From DATCZS01 sp036525795 (GTDB lineage Bacteria > Actinomycetota > Acidimicrobiia > Spongiisociales > ZC4RG35): a stretch of DNA of 11,137 nt. Every line of letters starts with the position of its first letter. Within the stretch, counting starts at the first letter, position 1. Below the pieces are notes generated by a model, which ran no database searches, was not told where the DNA came from, and was given only the letters and a program-made list of their open reading frames with translations. The translations under genes were made by a program, and so were the position numbers. Positions 5,350 through 11,137 of this stretch are shown here, one piece after another. Where the stretch lies: positions 1-11,137 of the forward strand of contig DATCZS010000069.1 in the NCBI GenBank assembly GCA_036525795.1, given 5' to 3'.

Positions 5350-6402
5350 GTGTCGATCGTTCCGGTCATCATGTCTGGCGGAGTGGGGACCCGGCTGTGG
5401 CCGTTGTCTCGGCGGCTGTCGCCCAAGCAACTCCACAAGCTCGGTGGGGATCGCACCATGATCCAGGCCACGGTGCGGCGCCTCGACGGGCTTGCAGGTT
5501 TCTCCGGGCCGCTGGTCGTCGCGTCCGTCTCGCATGTCGATGAGATCCGCCGCCAACTCCAGGAGGTCGGTCGCGAGCCTGCTCTCGTCATCGGCGAGCC
5601 TGAAGGTCGCAACACGGCGGCCGCCGTCGCTGCTGCCGCGTTGTCGGTCGAGCTCGATGATGTGCTCGTCGTGCTTCCCGCCGACCACGTCATCAACGAC
5701 GTCGAAGCCTTCCACCAGGCGCTCGAGGTGGCGATCGGGGCAGCGGCGAGCGGCCGGCTGATCACCTTCGGGGTGGTGCCGACCCGGCCCGCCACCGGGT
5801 ATGGATACATCCGGGCATCGGGATCCGGCACGATCGAGACCGTCGAGGAGTTCGTGGAGAAGCCCGACCTGGAGACGGCCCGCCGCTACGTGGCCTCGGA
5901 CGGCTATCGCTGGAACTCGGGGATGTTCGTCTTCCCGGTTGCGGCCCTCATCGAGGAGATGGAGCGATTCTGTCCGGCAGTGCTCGAGGGGGTTCGACAT
6001 GCCCTCGGCACCTCTGAAGTCAGCGACGGCGTGGTCCGGCTCTCCGACGCCTTCTCCGCGGTGACGGCCGTGTCGATCGACCACGCCGTGATGGAGCACA
6101 CCGATCGGGCCACAGTCGTCTCTCTCGATGCGGGATGGAACGACATCGGATCGTGGGACGCGCTGTGGGAGATCGGCCGCAAGGACTCCCGTGCCAACGT
6201 CGTCGAAGGCGATGCCGTGCTCCATGACGTGACAGGGTCCTATGTCCGGGCCGAGCACCGAATGGTCGCGGTGATCGGCCTGTCGGACGTGGTGGTGGTG
6301 GAGACGGAAGACGCCGTGCTGGTGGCGCCCCGTAACCGGGCTGAAGAGGTCAAGGCGCTGGTCGATGGCCTGGCGTCTGACGGCCGGCCGCACCTCACCT
6401 GA
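5350..6402 (+). CDS. manC: Mannose-1-phosphate guanylyltransferase (GDP-mannose pyrophosphorylase)
   Basis: The enzyme joins mannose-1-phosphate and GTP to make GDP-mannose, the donor for mannosylated glycans and lipids, in the cytosol. The 350-residue protein is the short form: it ends after the nucleotidyltransferase and its small C-terminal part and lacks the cupin isomerase domain of the bifunctional enzyme of about 470 residues. Visible signatures are GGVGTRLWPLSR (10-21) with PKQ (25-27) for nucleotide binding, LPADHVI (109-115), FVEKP (168-172), WNSGMFVF (188-195), SIDHAVMEHT (242-251) and WNDIGSW (263-269). I chose GTG 5350 because SIVPVIMSGG is the normal start of this family and because the promoter places the transcript start there. 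The frame is open to 5137, but that stretch overlaps the previous gene and the hairpin. Neighbours do not belong to a sugar cluster. Confidence 0.95.
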   Translation: MSIVPVIMSGGVGTRLWPLSRRLSPKQLHKLGGDRTMIQATVRRLDGLAGFSGPLVVASVSHVDEIRRQLQEVGREPALVIGEPEGRNTAAAVAAAALSVELDDVLVVLPADHVINDVEAFHQALEVAIGAAASGRLITFGVVPTRPATGYGYIRASGSGTIETVEEFVEKPDLETARRYVASDGYRWNSGMFVFPVAALIEEMERFCPAVLEGVRHALGTSEVSDGVVRLSDAFSAVTAVSIDHAVMEHTDRATVVSLDAGWNDIGSWDALWEIGRKDSRANVVEGDAVLHDVTGSYVRAEHRMVAVIGLSDVVVVETEDAVLVAPRNRAEEVKALVDGLASDGRPHLT

Positions 6403-6410
6403 CCCGGGTC
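6401..6410. repeat. Perfect 10-bp palindrome at the manC stop
   Basis: GACCCGGGTC overlaps the last two bases of the manC stop codon and lies 31 bases upstream of the next -10 box. As an operator for the cytochrome-menCD unit it would be well placed, but a 10-bp GC palindrome can occur by chance. Confidence 0.3.
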
Positions 6411-6441
6411 GTTCGAGTGTCGCCTGCGTTGGCCGCCGCCC

Positions 6442-6447
6442 TAGCAT
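6442..6447 (+). promoter_or_regulatory. -10 box of the cytochrome-menC-menD unit (leaderless)
   Basis: TAGCAT ends exactly seven bases before the ATG at 6455, so transcription should begin at or next to the start codon. No ribosome binding site is visible before the ATG. I see no good -35 box. The 52-bp gap after manC is just long enough for a promoter. Confidence 0.5.
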
Positions 6448-6454
6448 CGCGGGC

Positions 6455-6763
6455 ATGAAGCGTCCCAGCCTGGCCCTCGCAACGCTCGCCCTGGTTCTTG
6501 CCGGATGCGTCGAGGGGGTCGACGAGAACGCCGGCGGGGAGGAGATCTACGCCGCCATGTGCGCCAGGTGCCACGGTTCGGATCTGGAGGGGGGAGTGGG
6601 CAATGCCCTCGGGTCAGGTTCGGCGCTGGCCGACAAGCCGGACGCATACCTGATCGCGTCGATCACCGACGGGCGGGGCAGGATGCCGGCATTCCGTTCT
6701 TCGCTCACCGCCGAGCAGATCGACCGGGTGGCTGCCTACCTGAGGGAGCAGCAGGCAGGATGA
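6455..6763 (+). CDS. Small lipoprotein cytochrome c (single haem)
   Basis: The 102-residue product begins with MKRPSLALATLALVLAGC, a lipoprotein signal whose lipobox LAGC puts the lipidated cysteine at C18. The mature protein should be fixed to the outer face of the cytoplasmic membrane. Haem binding is shown by CARCH (C36, C39, H40), with M77 in GRMPAF as the likely sixth ligand, and the final helix AEQIDRVAAYLREQ is typical of class I cytochromes c. It is near the minimum size for one haem domain. It probably carries electrons among respiratory complexes; the partner is not shown. Its stop overlaps the menC start (ATGA), so it leads a unit of menaquinone genes, an unusual company. The frame is open upstream to 6365, but the signal peptide and promoter fix the ATG at 6455. 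Confidence 0.9.
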   Translation: MKRPSLALATLALVLAGCVEGVDENAGGEEIYAAMCARCHGSDLEGGVGNALGSGSALADKPDAYLIASITDGRGRMPAFRSSLTAEQIDRVAAYLREQQAG

Positions 6764-7713
6764 GCCTGGGAGACGTCGACTTCCACTCTGTGCGCATCCC
6801 CATGCGGGTGCGTTTTCGTCGGGTCACATGGCGAGAGGCGGTGCTCATTCATGGACCGGCGGGGTGGGGCGAGTTCAGCCCATTCCCCGAATACCCCCCG
6901 GTGGTGACCGCCCGGTGGCTGGCGGCGGCTCTGGAGTCTGCTGTGTCGACGTGGCCACCGGCTGTGCGCGACGCCGTTCCGGTGAACGTGACCGTCCCGG
7001 CGATCGAACCCGAGCAGGCGTTCCACTACGTCGTCGAGTCGCGTTGCGCGACTGCCAAGGTGAAGGTGGCGGAGCCGGGCGAGAGCGAGGAGGACGACAT
7101 CGCCCGAGTCGAGGCGGTGCGTCATGGCCTCGGCCCCGAGGGAAGGCTGCGGATCGACGTGAATGCCGCATGGTCGGTGGAGGAGGCAGTTCGCCGGATC
7201 GACCGTCTTCGGCAATACGACCTGGAATACGTCGAACAGCCGGTCGCAACGATCGATGAGCTGCTCGAGCTGAGACAGCGCATCGAGGTCCCGATCGCAG
7301 CGGACGAGGCGGTCCGCCAGTCCTCCGACCCGATGGAGGTCGTCGAACGCGGTGCCGCCGACATCCTCGTGTTGAAGGTGCAGCCGCTCGGCGGGATCCG
7401 GCGGGTGCTGGAGCTGGCCGAGCGCAGCGGCTTGCCGGTGGTGGTGTCATCCGCGCTGGAGACCTCGGTGGGGCTCTCCGCCGGTCTGGCAGCCGCCGCC
7501 GCCCTCCCCGAGCTGCCGTATGCCTGCGGATTGGCGACCGGGACCCTCCTCGACGGCGACGTGACGCTCGACCCTCTGGTCCCCGTCGAGGGACGCATCG
7601 AGGCGCGCAGGGTGGAGCCGGATCCGGATCTGCTCGATGAGTGGGCGGCAGACCGGGAGACCGAGTCGCGTCTCATGCGCAGGCTGCGAGACGCGGCGGA
7701 GCTGTTGACGTGA
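6760..7713 (+). CDS. menC: o-Succinylbenzoate synthase
   Basis: MenC dehydrates SHCHC to o-succinylbenzoate in menaquinone synthesis and belongs to the enolase superfamily. The 317-residue protein carries the expected catalytic set: K100-V-K102 at the end of the second barrel strand, metal ligands D133 (RIDVNAAW), E159 (YVEQP) and D182 (IAADEAVR), and K206 (LVLKVQPLGG) opposite. The N-terminal capping part includes GWGEFSPFPEYPP (35-47). Related dipeptide epimerases and N-acylamino-acid racemases share these residues, but adjacency to menD settles the assignment. The ATG at 6760 overlaps the cytochrome stop by four bases (ATGA), and the menC stop overlaps the menD start. The frame is open upstream to 6505, but that lies inside the cytochrome gene. 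Confidence 0.94.
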   Translation: MSLGDVDFHSVRIPMRVRFRRVTWREAVLIHGPAGWGEFSPFPEYPPVVTARWLAAALESAVSTWPPAVRDAVPVNVTVPAIEPEQAFHYVVESRCATAKVKVAEPGESEEDDIARVEAVRHGLGPEGRLRIDVNAAWSVEEAVRRIDRLRQYDLEYVEQPVATIDELLELRQRIEVPIAADEAVRQSSDPMEVVERGAADILVLKVQPLGGIRRVLELAERSGLPVVVSSALETSVGLSAGLAAAAALPELPYACGLATGTLLDGDVTLDPLVPVEGRIEARRVEPDPDLLDEWAADRETESRLMRRLRDAAELLT

Positions 7714-9383
7714 GCGCTCCGAACGTGACTGTGGCGGCTGCTCGGATCCTCATCGACGAACTGTGTCGCAACGGTGTGCGCCACGCGGTGATCGCCCCCG
7801 GATCCCGGTCCGCCGCGCTGGCCATGGCCGCTGTCGAGCACCCGGACGTGTCTGTCGCGGTGGAGATCGACGAGCGCTCTGCCGGGTTTCTCGCGATCGG
7901 CATCGCCCGCGAACTGGGGAGACCGGCAGTCGTGATCACCACTTCGGGGACGGCGGTGACGAATCTCGCCCCGGCGGTCGCCGAGGCCGACATCGACTGC
8001 GTCCCGATGATCCTCCTCACCGCCGACCGCCCCCCGGAGCTGCACCACGTCGGCGCCAACCAGACCATCGACCAGGTGAAGGTCTTCGGCGACAGAGTGC
8101 GCTGGTACTGCGGAATGGGCGTGCCCGAGCCGCGGGCGGACGCCAACGCCATGTGGCGCTCGACCGTGTGCCAGGCGGTGGCGAGGGCGACCGGCGCCGC
8201 CGGTGCGCTCGGTGGCCCTGTGCACCTCAATCTTCCATTGCGTGAGCCGTCTGTGCCGCTCACCGACGACGGGCGAACACGGGGGCTTTCGTTCGAACAC
8301 GACACAGCCGGTCGACCGGGCTCTCTTCCCTGGACCCGATTCGGGAAACCGGGGCGGGAGACGCCGGAGCCGGGAGTGGTCGACGCCGAGCGGGTGGTGG
8401 TTGCGGTTGCGGCGGACGCCCAGCGGCGCGATCTCGTCGAAGTGGCGGCATCGCACGGCTGGGTGGTGATTGCAGAACCGCAGTCGGGCGCCCGCACTGC
8501 CGGGGCCATCACCACCGCCCATCACCTCCTCCAGGATGAGGGCATCGCCGCGGATCTCACGGCAGACGTGGTGATCGAGGTCGGAAGGGTCGGGCTGTCG
8601 CGGCCGGTACGGGCATTCCTCGACCGGGCGGAGACCCGAATGGTGTTCGATCGCCGGTGGGTCGATCCCTCCCGAACCGCGGCCGTGTGGGGCTCGGCGG
8701 GAATCCCGTGGCCGGCGGCACCCCGGGGCGAAGGGCATTGGCTCGACACGTGGCGTTCGTTGGAGCGGAAGGCGCGAGCCGCCCTCGACCGGGCTCTGGA
8801 CGACTCGGGCCTGACCGAACCGCGGGTCGCCCGCGACGCGGCACGAGCGGTTCCCGACAACGGGCGCCTGGTTGTGGCCTCCTCGATGCCGATCCGTGAT
8901 CTCGATCTCACCATGGGACCCTCACCCGTCAAGGTCGTGGCCAATCGGGGTGCATCGGGCATCGACGGGTTCGTGTCGACCGCCCTCGGAGTGGCCGCGG
9001 TGACGGAGGGCCCCACCGTGGCGCTCGCGGGAGACCTCTCGATCCTGCACGACTCGAACGGATTCCTGGTGCGCCCCCGGCCGGATGCGGTGTTCGTGGT
9101 GGCGAACAACGACGGCGGCGGGATCTTCTCGTTCCTGCCCCAGGCGGAATTCACCGACAGCTTCGAGCAGGTGTTCGGGACGCCCCATGGCCTGTCGTTC
9201 GCCGACCTTGCCGGGCTTCATGGACTTGAGTACCGGTCGATCGAGGATGCGACCGAGCTCATCCCCGCCGTCGGACGCGGCATCGCAGAAGGCGGCCTCC
9301 ACCTGATCGAGATCCGGACCGATCGCGCCGCCAACGTCGAACACCATCGTGCCCTGACCAGAGCGGTTCTCTCGGCTCTGTGA
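7710..9383 (+). CDS. menD: 2-Succinyl-5-enolpyruvyl-6-hydroxy-3-cyclohexene-1-carboxylate synthase
   Basis: MenD is a thiamine-diphosphate enzyme that adds the succinyl semialdehyde unit from 2-oxoglutarate to isochorismate, the first committed step of classical menaquinone synthesis. At 557 residues it has the family's normal length. Visible signatures are IAPGSRSAALAMA (28-40), E55 in the EIDERSAGF stretch (the glutamate that activates the cofactor), TTSGTAVTNL (77-86), LLTADRPPELHHVGANQTI (102-120), NLPLREP (174-180), NRGASGIDG (412-420), and the cofactor-metal motif GDLS (441-444) to NND (466-468). The start is GTG 7710, which overlaps the menC stop as GTGA; the protein then begins SAPNVTVAARILIDEL as in the family. 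The frame is open to 7641, inside menC. It is the last gene of the unit, before a bidirectional hairpin. Confidence 0.97.
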   Translation: MSAPNVTVAAARILIDELCRNGVRHAVIAPGSRSAALAMAAVEHPDVSVAVEIDERSAGFLAIGIARELGRPAVVITTSGTAVTNLAPAVAEADIDCVPMILLTADRPPELHHVGANQTIDQVKVFGDRVRWYCGMGVPEPRADANAMWRSTVCQAVARATGAAGALGGPVHLNLPLREPSVPLTDDGRTRGLSFEHDTAGRPGSLPWTRFGKPGRETPEPGVVDAERVVVAVAADAQRRDLVEVAASHGWVVIAEPQSGARTAGAITTAHHLLQDEGIAADLTADVVIEVGRVGLSRPVRAFLDRAETRMVFDRRWVDPSRTAAVWGSAGIPWPAAPRGEGHWLDTWRSLERKARAALDRALDDSGLTEPRVARDAARAVPDNGRLVVASSMPIRDLDLTMGPSPVKVVANRGASGIDGFVSTALGVAAVTEGPTVALAGDLSILHDSNGFLVRPRPDAVFVVANNDGGGIFSFLPQAEFTDSFEQVFGTPHGLSFADLAGLHGLEYRSIEDATELIPAVGRGIAEGGLHLIEIRTDRAANVEHHRALTRAVLSAL

Positions 9384-9399
9384 TCTCTGTACGAGGTCC

Positions 9400-9429
9400 C
9401 GAGCCCCGGCCCGGTCGGACCCGGGCTCG
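9400..9429. terminator. Bidirectional hairpin between menD and the isochorismate synthase gene
   Basis: CGAGCCC (9400-9406) pairs with GGGCTCG (9423-9429), and after one mismatched C-C pair GG (9408-9409) pairs with CC (9420-9421). It sits in the 48-bp gap between two convergent genes, 17 bases after the menD stop and three before the end of the opposing gene. It could end both transcripts. There is no strong T-run on either strand. Confidence 0.55.
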
Positions 9430-9431
9430 AC

Positions 9432-10640
9432 TCACTCGAACGCCGACTGCATCGCCAGTAGCTTGATGCGCGTTTCTTCCAGTTCGTTCTCCGGAAGCGA
9501 TCCCTCCACGATCCCGGCCCCGGCGAACAGTCTGGCGCGGGCGCCTGAGAGCTCGGCGCAGCGGAGGGCGATGGCGAACGCTCCGTTGCTGGCGGCGTCG
9601 AACCATCCCACCGGGCCGGCATAGCGGCCCCGGTCCATCTGCTCGAGCTCACGGATCAACTCGACGGCGCGTTCGGTGGGAGTCCCCCCGACGGCGGCCG
9701 TCGGATGAAGCCGCTCGATCAGTTCGAGTATCGGGTGCCGTCGCGCCAGTGTCCCGGCGAACCGCGTGGCGAGGTGCTGAACATTGGCCAGCTTGAGCAG
9801 TGTCGGTTGGGCATCGCGCTCGAGGCGGTCGCACACCTCGCCCAGGGCGCGGCCGACCGACTCCGCAGCGGACTCGTGCTCGCGGCGGTCCTTGTCGGAT
9901 GCGAGAAGCTCCCTGCCGATGCGCTCGTCCTCGACGGCGTCGGGAGATCTGCGTGCCGATCCGGCCAGGGATTGTGATTCGACCGTGCGGTCCCTCATCT
10001 CGAGCAGCAGTTCGGGAGAGGCACCGACGAGCCCGTCGACGAGGAACGTGAAGCACTCCGGGAAGCGGTCGCGGAGCCGGGACACGAGGCGCATGTGATC
10101 GAAGGGGCTCTTCGACCACAGGGCGAAGTCGCGGGCGAGCACGACCTTGGAGATGGCGCCCTCCGCGATCCGGTCGATCGCCTCGGCGACTGATTCCAGC
10201 CAGAGCATGTCGGGGATCGATGTGCCGGCAAAGCGGGGACGGTCCGTGGGCGCGCCGACCCGGGATACCGGCGCGTCGAGGACCAGCGCCGCCTCGGCCG
10301 AGCCCGTGGTGGTGGTGAACCACACCTCGCCCGAGCGCCCCACGATCAACTCGGGGATCACCAGCACCGATCCGGCGCTGCGCTCGTCGAAGGTGAAGCT
10401 GGCAAAGGCGACAGGCCCTGTGCCCGGCAGACGGACCGGGTCGTCGACCTGTGCGTTCGCCACCCACTGGTCGAACGCCGCCTCGGCGCGCCCGAACCGT
10501 TCCGGGCCGAACCCGGCGGCCAGCCGGTGGGCCCGGCCCCATCCGAACAGCTCGATATCGGGGCTGATCCACACCAGATCCGGTCGGTGGCCGAGGGGAT
10601 CTTCCGGCCGGCCGATGGGCCGGGTGCGAATCGGGGTCAC
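9432..10640 (-). CDS. menF: Isochorismate synthase (MenF/EntC/DhbC family)
   Basis: The enzyme converts chorismate to isochorismate, the substrate of MenD. The 402-residue protein has a variable N-terminal half and the conserved chorismate-binding C-terminal half. ISKVVLAR carries K165, the expected water-activating lysine; GASPELLL carries E210, the matching acid. LAGSARR (225-231) stands where most relatives have LAGT. DKDRREHE (249-256) and ENELEET (384-390) supply likely magnesium ligands, and LHPTAAVGGTP (311-321) and AGAGIVEGS (373-381) are classic. An anthranilate or salicylate synthase is less likely given the lysine and the neighbouring MenD, but a siderophore role (EntC/DhbC) cannot be excluded from this gene alone. 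The GTG start at 10638-10640 overlaps the stop of the upstream regulator as GTGA. It converges on menD and is therefore transcribed separately from menC-menD. Confidence 0.92.
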   Translation of the reverse strand: MTPIRTRPIGRPEDPLGHRPDLVWISPDIELFGWGRAHRLAAGFGPERFGRAEAAFDQWVANAQVDDPVRLPGTGPVAFASFTFDERSAGSVLVIPELIVGRSGEVWFTTTTGSAEAALVLDAPVSRVGAPTDRPRFAGTSIPDMLWLESVAEAIDRIAEGAISKVVLARDFALWSKSPFDHMRLVSRLRDRFPECFTFLVDGLVGASPELLLEMRDRTVESQSLAGSARRSPDAVEDERIGRELLASDKDRREHESAAESVGRALGEVCDRLERDAQPTLLKLANVQHLATRFAGTLARRHPILELIERLHPTAAVGGTPTERAVELIRELEQMDRGRYAGPVGWFDAASNGAFAIALRCAELSGARARLFAGAGIVEGSLPENELEETRIKLLAMQSAFE

Positions 10641-11137
10641 GAGTCGGTCAGCCTGCGGTGGGCGCCTTCGATCAGGAGTCGCCGGAAGTGCCCGCCGACG
10701 AGGCTCGACGTGGCGGGGAGCATGCTGCGGAAGGCGTCGACCAGTCGGACGGCCGCTTCGGCGTCGTCGGAGGCCGTGGCTTCCACCGAATCCCTCACGT
10801 AGCGGGAGAAGATCTCGACCGCGCGCTCTGCCATCGGCCGCATCACCTCGTCCATGTCGCGGGCAAGTCCCATCAGTTCCGCCAACGGAAGCCCTGCCTG
10901 GATCAAGGCCAGTCCGGCCTTGACGGTGTCGGCATCGCGCGGGTCGAAGAGGGGCTGGTCGCCATCCATACGGGCCAGGAGCAGCCCCTCCCGCGCCAGC
11001 ATCTCGAGGAGGGGTTCGGAGATGCCGCTCGACGCAGCCAGGTCCGCGAGGCTCACGAGCCTCGCATCGTCTCCGCCCTCCTCCAGTGCGTCGAGAAGAG
11101 CGCGATCCCAGGGGTCGAGGTCCTTGGGCCTTCCGGT
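10637..11137 (-). CDS. MerR-like transcriptional regulator, partial (start beyond the right edge)
   Basis: The frame is open to the right edge of the window, so the N-terminus is missing; 166 codons are visible. A GTG at 11054-11056 could serve as an internal start, giving 139 residues, but the 27 upstream codons (TGRPKDLDPWDRALLDALEE...) read like coding sequence, and no good ribosome site precedes that GTG. The visible part holds a helix-turn-helix-like stretch, LADLAASSGISEPLLEMLAREGLL, then a short wing (DGDQPLFDPRDADTVKAG) and GLPLAELMGLA, the order seen in MerR-type DNA-binding domains. About 100 mostly helical residues follow with no cysteine or other obvious ligand motif. The stop overlaps the isochorismate synthase start (GTGA), so regulator and enzyme are co-transcribed and coupled. 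It may control isochorismate or menaquinone supply; that is inference. Confidence 0.6.
   Translation of the reverse strand, partial: TGRPKDLDPWDRALLDALEEGGDDARLVSLADLAASSGISEPLLEMLAREGLLLARMDGDQPLFDPRDADTVKAGLALIQAGLPLAELMGLARDMDEVMRPMAERAVEIFSRYVRDSVEATASDDAEAAVRLVDAFRSMLPATSSLVGGHFRRLLIEGAHRRLTDS

Noticed and set aside
1..11137. Mobile elements, tRNA or rRNA genes, and horizontally acquired islands
   Set aside because: I saw no transposase or integrase motif, no terminal inverted repeats, no tRNA-like cloverleaf, and no shift in base composition along the window.

Overview
The window is about two-thirds G+C by eye, with strong G/C preference at third codon positions, frequent GTG starts, genes overlapping by one to four bases, and apparently leaderless transcripts. 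Together with glycine-riboswitch control of a single-chain gcvP and a classical (chorismate to isochorismate to o-succinylbenzoate) menaquinone pathway, this fits a high-GC actinobacterium. Class Acidimicrobiia is my best guess; that placement is inference, not something the sequence proves. I see no mobile element, tRNA, rRNA or CRISPR array.

Left part (1-3218). The window opens in the last 58 codons of a universal-stress-protein domain. After its stop there is a leader with one well-formed glycine riboswitch aptamer and a companion hairpin, then gcvP, the full-length single-chain P protein of the glycine cleavage system. No gcvT or gcvH is present here.

Middle part (3219-6402). A 142-bp gap with a possible promoter and hairpins precedes an unrecognised 446-residue modular protein: a compact N-terminal domain, a long Pro/Glu/Ala/Ser/Gln-rich repetitive linker, and a C-terminal Cys/His motif. 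Its stop overlaps the start of a gamma-carbonic-anhydrase-like hexapeptide protein. A 130-bp gap with a strong hairpin and a palindrome follows. Next is manC (GDP-mannose pyrophosphorylase), which appears to be transcribed leaderless from a GTG start.

Right part (6403-11137). A second leaderless-looking start opens a three-gene unit: a small lipoprotein cytochrome c, menC and menD, joined by 4-base ATGA and GTGA overlaps. A bidirectional hairpin separates menD from a convergent minus-strand pair: a MerR-like regulator (running off the right edge) whose stop overlaps the GTG start of an isochorismate synthase (menF/entC family). The right half is thus a menaquinone locus: isochorismate synthase, MenD and MenC are three committed steps, and the cytochrome is a possible electron carrier in the chain that uses the quinone. 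menH, menE, menB and menA are not in the window.

The items most worth a second look are the modular zinc-motif protein coupled to the carbonic anhydrase homologue, the singlet riboswitch with a possible ghost-aptamer helix, the recurrent -10 box seven bases before start codons, and the cytochrome and regulator embedded in the menaquinone genes.
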